Source of the DNA: JACCZH01 sp963729445 | GTDB taxonomy: Bacteria; Chloroflexota; Chloroflexia; Thermomicrobiales; CFX8 | DNA: 64,000 nt | Direction of reading: 5' to 3' | Assembly: GCA_963729445.1 (NCBI GenBank) | Contig: CAVSNU010000002.1 | Span: 620,001-684,000, forward strand | Shown: positions 56,818 to 64,000 of the stretch, in pieces | Position numbering within the stretch: position 1 is the first letter of the stretch | Layout: each line of letters starts with the position of its first letter | Notes under the pieces: model-generated | What the model was told of the DNA's origin: nothing | Databases searched by the model: none | The model's input: only the letters and a program-made list of their open reading frames with translations | Position numbers and translations under genes: made by a program

Positions 56818-56984
56818 CGATGCTGCTCTACATTTCAGAAGTCTACGATCGAGCCGAACCGGCTATTCGTACAACGACGCGTCCCCTCCCTGGTTACGAT
56901 CGTGTATGAGGCCGATCTTGTGAGTCTCTGTCCTATCTTCTTACCCTGTTGTATCAGAAATGGCAACTATCCGGCAGAAACTCA

Positions 56985-57644
56985 TTATGACGCCAGGGTC
57001 TGTTGCTCACCCTGATGGGCCTTCCACAGAGAGAGAGCGCGTTCTACCTGCATACGCTCAGCGTATTCCAGCGATGTCCAGGGGAAGCGACCCTGTTCGA
57101 TGGACTCGACCATCGACTCGCAGGTCCAGAATCCGAGCCCTTCACATTTACGCCGCAGGGGCAGAGGCAAACCGAGCACCGCAAGTGGATCTGCATCCCA
57201 GTCATGAGCCTTCGATCCAAGCAGCGGTTGCAGCGCCATGACCGAGAGCCAACCCGCCCCGATCACTGTCGCTGAGAGTGCTAATACTGAGGCCACAATG
57301 GCCGGGAAGAGCGTCCAGGTCGGCCAGCCCCCCATCTTCTCGATGATTACCCAACTGGCGGCCACACCTGTGACTGCCAGCGCCGCGGCGACCGGCACCG
57401 GCCGCTGGCGGACCGCCCGTGGCAGACGTGGAGTGAACGGCTGATGGCGCGCCTGATGGGGAATTCTCCGGTCGCCGAGGGGCCAGATTGGCCCGTGGAA
57501 CCATAGCAATGTGGACGAAATCCCTTCAGCAGGATGCAAGCAGAACGTGGGACCCAGAGCGCTTATCCGTCGTAAGCGTCGGAGATACCAATCGTAAATA
57601 CTATCAGAATGGCTGATACTAGCCGTTTTCGGTGCGTAATCCAT
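56985..57644 (-). CDS. Membrane protein of unknown function
   Basis: I do not recognise this protein. The ATG at 57644 gives 219 residues: a hydrophilic N-terminus, two hydrophobic segments in the middle (about residues 85-102 and 110-140), and a C-terminal soluble part with CEGLGFWTCESMVESIEQGRFPW, which has a helix-hairpin look. A longer reading to 57776 adds low-complexity sequence with no ribosome site. There is no neighbour on the same strand with a clear link. Confidence 0.4.
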   Translation of the reverse strand: MDYAPKTASISHSDSIYDWYLRRLRRISALGPTFCLHPAEGISSTLLWFHGPIWPLGDRRIPHQARHQPFTPRLPRAVRQRPVPVAAALAVTGVAASWVIIEKMGGWPTWTLFPAIVASVLALSATVIGAGWLSVMALQPLLGSKAHDWDADPLAVLGLPLPLRRKCEGLGFWTCESMVESIEQGRFPWTSLEYAERMQVERALSLWKAHQGEQQTLAS

Positions 57645-57741
57645 CGCGCCTAGCTTGACCCCTTGGGAACCCTCATGATGCACGTACGCGGGTTGCCGTC
57701 CTCCGCGCGCAATTCGGTCGGGGAGGAGTGGAAACGTGGCC

Positions 57742-58971
57742 TTAGTCGATCCAGCCGGCACGCTGGAGGCGCTCAAGCGTCAGCACCGCCAGGGTGATCT
57801 CATCGCCCTGACCCACGCGGTCCGGCCACCACTCGAAACGCGCACGCTCGAAGACCTGGTAGACGACGGTGCGTCCTTCCGGGTTGACCGCCGTCCACTC
57901 CTCGGAGAGCGGATACCCGAAGACATCCACCCCACCGTGCGTGTCGAACACGTTCTTGAAGCCGTGAGCGACGGTGTGTCCAGTCTCCGGGAAGTAGGTG
58001 AAGTGCGGGTTCGGCTCGAAATGGTCGATCGGTTGTTGCGCGGCCGGGTCGATATAGGTGTTGTACCCCTGCTTATCCGAGGAGACCGCTGGAGGCGATG
58101 TCGTGCCGGATAGATCCATGGATAGCACTGTCCGCTCGAAGTACTGGACGAAGCGTTCCGATCCATCCGGCTGGATCTCACGGAAGAACTCGGTCACCGG
58201 CAGCCCGTGCACCCACCAGCCGCCATGAGTGTGCCAGTAGTCCAGCAACTGCACCGGTACGTTGTGACCGGTTTCGGGAATATACCCGTAGCGGCCATCC
58301 TCGATGGGCGCGACGAAATTCTCCAGCGGCGGCCGCTCGTCCCAATTCACGGTTGGAACGTCGGCATAGCTCACCGGAGGTGCGGGTGCTTCATCAGGCG
58401 GTGCTTCGAGCCAGAGGAAGGTGACGTTTACCCAGTCGGAGTCGGGCATGCCGAGCGCGTGAAACGCGCCGTCGCCGATGTCAATTCCCGCGGGTGACTG
58501 CACCGTGCGACCCCAGCCATCCAACCCACCGTTGTACCCGTCCTGATAGGCGGCCTGGGCCTGTGGCAGACCCTGTGGCAAATCGCTCCAGGTGCGCTCG
58601 GACGGCGGGTCCCAGTAGTTATCGTCAACATTCCAGGGGCCGACATCCCAGACGGGCACGACCAGCGAGGTACCGTTATATTCGAGTCGCACCTGGAACT
58701 CGTTCCCGCCCAGGCTGGAGAGCGCGCAGAAACAGGGCAGGGCAACAAAGAAATCTTCCGGCTGGATAACGTGCCCGTTGGCAGTCGTGGAACCAACCAG
58801 CCCCTCTTTATGGGCAAAGACCCGGAAGGTCGCTCCGGTCGCCTCATTTGATGTCTGAGCGGTCTCCGTATCTTGTGCTCCGGCAGAGTGAAGCAAGGTG
58901 AAGACCATGCCAAAAACGACGAGTACGCTCAGGTAGCGCATCTTTGAGCGCAGCAACAATTGAATGTCCAT
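57742..58971 (-). CDS. Secreted protein with RlpA-like and repeat domains
   Basis: The 409-residue protein has a signal peptide (about 10-32, ending AGAQ), a double-psi beta-barrel-like middle (YNGTSLVVPVWDVGPWN... FHALGMPDSDWVNVTFLW) as in RlpA/expansin-type proteins, and two C-terminal repeats with the pattern Y/FxPETGH-VxxxxxxxxxxHGGxxxxGxPL, typical of secreted Chloroflexi proteins and like LGFP repeats that bind the envelope. It is probably exported and cell-wall associated. The exact start (58971, 58980 or 59028) is uncertain. Confidence 0.65.
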   Translation of the reverse strand: MDIQLLLRSKMRYLSVLVVFGMVFTLLHSAGAQDTETAQTSNEATGATFRVFAHKEGLVGSTTANGHVIQPEDFFVALPCFCALSSLGGNEFQVRLEYNGTSLVVPVWDVGPWNVDDNYWDPPSERTWSDLPQGLPQAQAAYQDGYNGGLDGWGRTVQSPAGIDIGDGAFHALGMPDSDWVNVTFLWLEAPPDEAPAPPVSYADVPTVNWDERPPLENFVAPIEDGRYGYIPETGHNVPVQLLDYWHTHGGWWVHGLPVTEFFREIQPDGSERFVQYFERTVLSMDLSGTTSPPAVSSDKQGYNTYIDPAAQQPIDHFEPNPHFTYFPETGHTVAHGFKNVFDTHGGVDVFGYPLSEEWTAVNPEGRTVVYQVFERARFEWWPDRVGQGDEITLAVLTLERLQRAGWID

Positions 58972-59125
58972 GTGATCCATCCCCAAGACACGACTCACCC
59001 CCATTTGTGAGCCGTCATCCTGTCCCATACCCGTAGCGACACGCTATGTATGAACGTGTTTTAACACGACAGAATGCGATACGCAACATCTGCCAGAATG
59101 TCACGAGGGATGTACTGTCGCGCGC

Positions 59126-60307
59126 CTACTCTCCCAGGACCGGCGTTTCGGTCTGGGCAGTCTTCGGTTTGGCCAGATCGTAGGGCGGTTCGTTGGTGTC
59201 TGGTCGCTTGCCCAGCTGGCCGTTCATGACCATCGTGCCCAGACACTCGAGCACCGCGTGTACTCCCAGCAGCGCGGTAATTTCGGCGCTGTCGTAGGGG
59301 GGCGAGACCTCGACGACCTCCATGCCGGCCAACCCCTCGCGGGAGAAGGCCCGGATCATGCGCATCACCTCGCGCGGCAAGAGGCCACCGGGTACCGGGG
59401 TGCCTGTCCCCGGAGCGAAGGCCGGATCAACCGAGTCGACGTCGAACGAGATCCAGACCGCCTTAGCGTTGCGCCAGGCGATGTCCAGCGCGTACTCGAT
59501 GACGCGGTCAACGCCGTAACGGTCGACGTCGTCCATGGTAATGACTGAGGCCTGGCGCTCACGGGCAACCTTCATGCCGTCCCTTGAGCTGGTCCAGCCG
59601 CCGATGCCGATCTGCACAAGATTCTGGGGCGGGGCGTTGGGGATGTTCGTCGCGTGAAAGAACGGAGACCCGTGCATGCGCTCGTCGAAGGCGTACTCAG
59701 AGAGATCGGAGTGGCGGTCAAAGTGAATGATGCCGATGTTGCCATCAACATAGGGCGACAGGCCGCGCACATCCGGATAGCCGATCGAGTGGTCGCCGCC
59801 CAGAACGACCGGAAACACACCGCGCTCGGCCGCGAAGGCGACGCCTTTGGCGATCTGGTCGAACGACTTTTCCAGGTTGCCCGGGATCACGGTGATATTG
59901 CCCGCGTCAACCATGTCGAGTGATTCCGTGAGATCGACGCCCATGCCGGCGTTGTAACCGCCAGTCAACCCCGAGATGCGACGCATGGCGTCCGGGCCAA
60001 AGCGCGTGCCGGGTCGGAAGGTGGTGCCACCATCATAGGGAGCCCCCATGACAACGACATCCTGGCCGCCGAGCTGCCGCATATCCTCCAGGAAATCGAC
60101 CCCTTGAAAGGTGCCAAAGTTCGACCGGCGCCCGCGGGCGAACAGACTGATCTTGCGATCGCGAATACTCTCCGCCGGGTCGAGCCCATACTCGCGACGC
60201 GCCTCGTCGCGCTCTTTGCCCTTGGTGCCCTCCAGCATCTCTTCGGCTTCCATCGCCCAGGTGCCCTGCAGGTCCTCGCGCCTCAGCTCGTTTCGACCGT
60301 CACTCAT
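59126..60307 (-). CDS. Ureohydrolase (agmatinase-like) with N-terminal extension
   Basis: The 393-residue protein is longer than usual agmatinases because of about 75 extra residues at the N-terminus. Metal motifs are GGDHSIGYP (about 172), HFDRHSD (about 195) and SFDVDSVDPAF (about 290). Arg replaces the common Ala in DAH, while all Asp and His ligands remain. Long DRH-type ureohydrolases include nickel-dependent guanidine hydrolases as well as agmatinase-like enzymes; I cannot separate these by eye. It is divergent from the DUF309 gene. Confidence 0.78.
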   Translation of the reverse strand: MSDGRNELRREDLQGTWAMEAEEMLEGTKGKERDEARREYGLDPAESIRDRKISLFARGRRSNFGTFQGVDFLEDMRQLGGQDVVVMGAPYDGGTTFRPGTRFGPDAMRRISGLTGGYNAGMGVDLTESLDMVDAGNITVIPGNLEKSFDQIAKGVAFAAERGVFPVVLGGDHSIGYPDVRGLSPYVDGNIGIIHFDRHSDLSEYAFDERMHGSPFFHATNIPNAPPQNLVQIGIGGWTSSRDGMKVARERQASVITMDDVDRYGVDRVIEYALDIAWRNAKAVWISFDVDSVDPAFAPGTGTPVPGGLLPREVMRMIRAFSREGLAGMEVVEVSPPYDSAEITALLGVHAVLECLGTMVMNGQLGKRPDTNEPPYDLAKPKTAQTETPVLGE

Positions 60308-60437
60308 CGCTCTACTCCTCTAGCCTATGATTGCTGCGTGGATCGCCCGTTTCAGGTTAGGCTCTGCTCCGGATGTGGGGTAGTTTGCACGGCGTCAGTG
60401 TACAACGGAACTTGCGCGTTCGGGCAACGACGTCGAT

Positions 60438-60890
60438 ATGGAAATGAGACTGTTCATGGGTGAAGCCTGGAAGCGTGTCGTTGAATCCGGCGTGGTCGAT
60501 CAGCCAAACCCTCGCTGTAGCGATCTCCCGCCTGAAGGGCTGCTCGAAGGCATCCGGCTCTTCAACGAAGGCAAGTTCTACGAGTGTCACCACGCGCTCG
60601 AAGACATCTGGAAGGCCGAGCGGGAACCGATCCGCTACCTCTATCAGGGTATTCTGCAGATCGGTGTGGGATTCCACCACCTGCGCAACAACAACTTTCG
60701 AGGGGCCACGCTCCTCCTGCGCGACGGTATCGACAAGACCCGGCGCTTCACCCCATCCTGCATGACCGTCGACACATTGAGGCTCTGTGAGGAGTCGCAG
60801 CGCTGCCTCGACCGCATCCACGAGCTTGGGCCCGAGCGGCTGTCGGAGTTTGACTGGACAACGGTTCCGAGGGTGGAGTTTGAACGCTGA
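60438..60890 (+). CDS. DUF309 family protein
   Basis: The 150-residue helical protein contains GIRLFNEGKFYECHHALEDIWK and LYQGILQIGVGFHHL, the hallmark of DUF309. Structures of members show an all-alpha fold with a possible metal site formed by the Glu, His and Tyr of the ECHHALE motif; function is unknown. Start is uncertain (60438, 60444 or 60456), as no clear ribosome site is seen. The gene is divergent from the ureohydrolase. Confidence 0.8.
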   Translation: MEMRLFMGEAWKRVVESGVVDQPNPRCSDLPPEGLLEGIRLFNEGKFYECHHALEDIWKAEREPIRYLYQGILQIGVGFHHLRNNNFRGATLLLRDGIDKTRRFTPSCMTVDTLRLCEESQRCLDRIHELGPERLSEFDWTTVPRVEFER

Positions 60891-60937
60891 AGATTCCCAT
60901 ACGTGATTCACAGTGGGAGTGATCCGCATAGGCGGAG

Positions 60938-61699
60938 TTAGCCAACCGACGCGATCATGCTTATGAGAGCCTCTTCCTCGACCGGCGAGTCTCCAGGCAC
61001 CTGGAGCACGTAAGACACATCCTCGTCTTGCCAGGCATAGAACACGGTCTCATCGCTGTCGTTCATACTGCCCGTATGTTTGGTGACGTCCTTTCCGTCG
61101 ATGCCCAGGCTTTCAGCTTCTCGACCACTGAAGTCAGGCTGAGACAGAGACTGGATCAACCGGATTGTCAACGGCTTTTGGCTTGAGGTGACACTGAAGT
61201 AGAACTCCGCGGTATCGGACGCTTGGCAACTCTCCAGGTCCTCTGGTCCAGCACCAATGAATTTATCAAGGACGATCGCGTCAAATTGGAGCGAAGCAGG
61301 AATCTCGGATGGCATTGCCAACGGAAACGTCGTTACCGCCTGTGCTTCCTCAAGGGTAAAGGCAACGCACCTGCCCGACTCGTCAGGCGTGACTGCCGCC
61401 TCTGCGGATTGCTCTCCTGTGGGTGTCGCAAAGACAGTGGATGTTGCATCGACTGATTGGGTTGCCGCGGTTTCTTCCGTCACCGTGGCCACTGTCGGTG
61501 ACTCCTCCTGGCGTGCCGCTGAATCATTTCCATTGTCTGTACCACACGCCGTCATCAGGGCCAGGCCGAACATCGAAAGTCCCGCTACGGCGAAGACTCG
61601 TCGACCTCGATGCTCGTCGATCTGTTGCAGAACCTGGTTTACGCTGGGCAGAACGGATAACGCAACGATTGCGCGAACCGCTCCATACATCCGCTTCAT
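60938..61699 (-). CDS. Putative lipoprotein
   Basis: The 253-residue protein has a lipobox-like motif LMTACG with Cys at about residue 52, preceded by a hydrophobic stretch and Arg residues (GRRVFAVAGLSMFGLALM). The first 30 residues form an unusually long n-region, so the true start may be further in, but GAAGGTC before the ATG at 61699 supports the longer form. A Thr/Ser/Glu-rich linker follows, then a domain of about 150 residues with two Cys (GRCVAF, ESCQAS). The function is unknown. Confidence 0.6.
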   Translation of the reverse strand: MKRMYGAVRAIVALSVLPSVNQVLQQIDEHRGRRVFAVAGLSMFGLALMTACGTDNGNDSAARQEESPTVATVTEETAATQSVDATSTVFATPTGEQSAEAAVTPDESGRCVAFTLEEAQAVTTFPLAMPSEIPASLQFDAIVLDKFIGAGPEDLESCQASDTAEFYFSVTSSQKPLTIRLIQSLSQPDFSGREAESLGIDGKDVTKHTGSMNDSDETVFYAWQDEDVSYVLQVPGDSPVEEEALISMIASVG

Positions 61700-61928
61700 G
61701 CGTTGACCTTCTAGATGTGCCTGTCGATGAGCATGATATGTGGCGGGCTCGGCGCTGTCAAGCGTCCAGTAGCCAAAATATGCTGATAGTGCAGAATATG
61801 CCTGCGGGTCATCCTGAGCGAAGTAGAAGGCTCAAGTCTCGACGGAGGACCGTCTGTGGACAGGTAGATCCATTCGACGCGGCTGGCAGCGTTCCAATGG
61901 TGCACAAGATTCTGCGCGTGAACGCCCG
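61700..61928. other. Short gap with a repeat arm
   Basis: It contains a TCATCCTGAGCGAAG repeat arm near 61809 and a second element with GATCCATTCGACGCGG near 61867, related to the 51768 copy. No gene is seen. Confidence 0.5.
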
Positions 61929-62810
61929 TTACACGTCGCAAACATGATCGTCTGAACAGCTCAACCGGGCGATGCGCTCTTTGATCGGTGGGTGAGCGTC
62001 GAACAGCCGTGACAGCGGCGTCTGGCTGAACGGGTGCACCACCAGCAGGTGCGAGAGGGCAGGGTTGACCGGGGAGACGAGCCGGCCGGCCAGGCTATCG
62101 ATCTTGCGCAGTGCCGTGCAGAGATGTTCAGGACCGCCGCACAGCGCGACCGAACCGGCATCGGCCTCGTACTCGGCCTTGTCCGAGGCCGCAAGCCGCA
62201 CGAGGACGGCTGCCGGCAATGCCGACCAGAAACCAAACACCTGGTCGCGGCGATCGGAGGATGTGCGTTTGCGATTACGCCGGAAGCGCACCCCGTAGTA
62301 GTTGTCACACCCCCAGTGCATGCTCAGCGCACCAGGCAACGCGGCGAAGAGGGCCGCCGTGGTCGCGACCGAACGCGCGGGCCGGCTCAGGTGAGTCAGC
62401 TCGTGAGCCAGGACCGCTTCCAGCTCGGGACGCGTGAGAATCGAGAGCAGCGGCTCGGTCACGCCGAGCACTCCACTCCCTGGGGTTGGCGCGGCGAAGG
62501 CATTCGGAGTGCCAAGCCGTGACACGGCAACCCGTGGTTCTGGGATTCCTGCACGCCGGGCCAGATCGCTGACAATCTCGACGAGCTCGGGATGAGTCGA
62601 AGCGTCGACTTCAGTGGCGTTGAAGATCCTCACGATTACCCGCCCAGCCACAGCGTACGCGGCTGTCAGGAAGATAACCGCCATTCCGGCCCCGGCCAGC
62701 GTACCGGTGAGCCCATCCATAAGAGCGCCGGCAATTGCGAAGGGCACCGCCACAACCGCCATCATGGCGAGTAAACGCCCGGCGGCAACGAAATCGAACG
62801 ACTGCTTCAA
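61929..62810 (-). CDS. M48 family (HtpX-like) metalloprotease
   Basis: The 293-residue membrane protein has two N-terminal hydrophobic hairpin helices (about 12-60) and the zinc motif HELTH (about residue 140) with the downstream Glu in KAEYEADAGSV. HtpX-like proteases degrade misfolded membrane proteins. The start TTG overlaps the stop of the phosphofructokinase gene (TTGA), implying coupling. The C-terminus repeats the usual DAHPPIKERI motif. Confidence 0.86.
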   Translation of the reverse strand: MKQSFDFVAAGRLLAMMAVVAVPFAIAGALMDGLTGTLAGAGMAVIFLTAAYAVAGRVIVRIFNATEVDASTHPELVEIVSDLARRAGIPEPRVAVSRLGTPNAFAAPTPGSGVLGVTEPLLSILTRPELEAVLAHELTHLSRPARSVATTAALFAALPGALSMHWGCDNYYGVRFRRNRKRTSSDRRDQVFGFWSALPAAVLVRLAASDKAEYEADAGSVALCGGPEHLCTALRKIDSLAGRLVSPVNPALSHLLVVHPFSQTPLSRLFDAHPPIKERIARLSCSDDHVCDV

Positions 62811-64000
62811 ACTAATACCTCATACTCATCTACCGGCCCGCCGATGAGTGGGAGCGCATGCGCTCTGAACTCGTCGGTTACACCAGTGCCGCTGGAATCG
62901 ATCATCGAGTCCGGCATACGCCGCTCGACGTTGGCGACCTTCTCCAGCGGGATCAAGCCATAACGCACCTCATAGGGCTCTCCGCTCAGTCGGATGATGC
63001 TGATCATCCCGCCAGTTTCGCCCTCTGCCAGACGGCGTACCGCTTCAATTCCAGACTGTTCTGCTTCTTCTAGATCAACCTCTGACGCAGCGTGCATCGC
63101 CATCCGGGAGATGGTGCCGGGTTTGTCGTAGCGTGCCCGGACGTTGAGCGCGGCACCCAGCGAATGGGCCAGCATACTGCCCGCGCCTCCGTAATACGGG
63201 TGTCCAAACGTGTCGACCCACTGCGGGGTACCGCCGGCCACGTGCTCCCCATTCGCCCAGCGCATCGTCTCCGGCACAACCAGCACCGCCGAGCCTTCGA
63301 CGTCGATACGGCCGCGCACCCTTTGCGCCAGATCCTCGAATGAAACGAGTGGTTGCTCCGGCAAGCAGACGATTGGCGCCGCCATCCCATGACCGAAGGC
63401 GAGCGTTCCAGCGGCCGCCAGCCAGCCAGCGTTGCGGCCCATGACTTCGATGATCTTGATCGGATAGATATCGGCCATTGCAAGCGTGTCGAAGGCTGCA
63501 TCACGCACGGCCAGCGCCACGAATCGCGCCGCCGAGCCATAGCCCAGCGCGTGGTCGGTTCCGAAGAGGTCGTTGTCGATCGTTTTCGGGACGTTGATGA
63601 CGCGGAGATCTTGAGAGCGCTCGCCGGCAAGCAGGGAGAGCCGGTGCGAGGTGTCAGCCGTGTCGTTACCGCCGATGCCGACGATCGCCTGGATATGGTG
63701 GTGCTTGCAGACATCAAGCACCTCGGCGATCTGCTGGTCGCTCGGCCGCAGCCGAGTCGTGCCGAGACTGGCAGATGGGGTTCGACGCAAACGGTTCAGG
63801 CGCTCGTCCGACAAGTCGCTCAGGTCGATGAACGACTCCTCCAGAATGCCCTCAACCCCACGCCGGGCGCCAAGCACACGTTGAAAGCCGGATTCCCGCG
63901 CAGCGTGGATCGCCCCTACGAGGCTCGCATTCAGAACAGCCGTTGGGCCGCCCGATTGAAAGATCAGAATGCTAGAGGTTGACGACGTAATCTCCCGCCC
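62807..64000 (-). CDS. 6-phosphofructokinase, PPi-type motifs, 5' end outside window
   Basis: The gene runs off the right edge, so only the last 397 codons are seen. GGPTAVLNASLVGAIHAAR begins the nucleotide-binding domain, then GGNDTADTSHRLS, PKTIDNDLFGTDHALGYG and EVMGRNAGWLAAA. The PKTIDND motif (rather than PGTIDND) and Asp-Thr after GGN suggest the PPi-dependent or related group of phosphofructokinases, not classical ATP-PFK. It catalyses fructose 6-phosphate phosphorylation in glycolysis. Donor identity needs biochemical proof. Confidence 0.87.
   Translation of the reverse strand, partial: GREITSSTSSILIFQSGGPTAVLNASLVGAIHAARESGFQRVLGARRGVEGILEESFIDLSDLSDERLNRLRRTPSASLGTTRLRPSDQQIAEVLDVCKHHHIQAIVGIGGNDTADTSHRLSLLAGERSQDLRVINVPKTIDNDLFGTDHALGYGSAARFVALAVRDAAFDTLAMADIYPIKIIEVMGRNAGWLAAAGTLAFGHGMAAPIVCLPEQPLVSFEDLAQRVRGRIDVEGSAVLVVPETMRWANGEHVAGGTPQWVDTFGHPYYGGAGSMLAHSLGAALNVRARYDKPGTISRMAMHAASEVDLEEAEQSGIEAVRRLAEGETGGMISIIRLSGEPYEVRYGLIPLEKVANVERRMPDSMIDSSGTGVTDEFRAHALPLIGGPVDEYEVLV

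Overview
The window is a GC-rich bacterial chromosome segment (low 60s percent GC by eye) with about 60 genes on both strands. The gene set suggests Chloroflexota, perhaps near Thermomicrobia: a T-box in front of ileS, F420 enzymes, RNase J, Rex, a methylcrotonyl-CoA carboxylase operon and many hairpin-forming intergenic repeats. This assignment is inference; there is no rRNA, and I saw no tRNA gene.

Layout. 1-3.3 kb: PIG-L deacetylase (partial), M81 peptidase, CapA-like phosphatase. 3.3-8.3 kb: a membrane protein and ileS with its T-box leader; the ileS frame is broken by more than 20 single-base indels. 8.3-11.9 kb: NUDIX hydrolase, RNase J, a membrane-anchored 15-residue-repeat protein and a YtxH-like protein. 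11.9-18.2 kb: a one-strand locus with two CalY/TasA-like exported proteins, a SipW-type signal peptidase fused to a polytopic membrane domain, a large acidic exported protein with the same signal motif, and a LuxR-type regulator at each end. 18.4-24.6 kb: lysine 6-aminotransferase, winged-helix protein, adenosine deaminase, Rex, EamA transporter and two small envelope proteins. 24.6-29.7 kb: leucine-degradation operon. 29.8-34.4 kb: arginase-family enzyme followed by two ABC ATPase/permease pairs. 34.5-37.6 kb: F420 enzymes, CofE and a cupin. 37.8-43.5 kb: class II aldolase, a small membrane protein, then an operon of methyltransferase, sulfurtransferase, GatC/AtzG-like small protein and amidase. 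43.5-52 kb: PepF, MgtE, CNNM/CorC-like protein, YihY/BrkB, S9 peptidase and a repeat nest. 52.3-64 kb: two-component system with PepSY protein, YbhN-like protein, secreted repeat protein, ureohydrolase, DUF309, lipoprotein, M48 protease and phosphofructokinase (cut by the window end).

Two things stand out. The sulfurtransferase at 41141-42001 has an in-frame UGA exactly where the catalytic cysteine of the rhodanese active-site loop belongs. It is followed 17 nt later by a 7-bp hairpin with a GGC loop, which fits a bacterial SECIS, so it is probably a selenoprotein that ordinary annotation would truncate. The 11.9-18.2 kb locus looks like a self-contained export and assembly module for camelysin/TasA-like surface proteins, with a dedicated peptidase and paired regulators.

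A family of about 74-bp palindromic repeats built on GCGCAAT(T/G)(A/C)ATTGCGC arms sits in five intergenic places, and two other hairpin repeat families occur. Single-base indels cluster in ileS and in the ABC cassette. Isolated ones occur in the acidic protein, the signal peptidase and the S9 peptidase. Coding similarity continues across every one, so sequence error is the first explanation to test.
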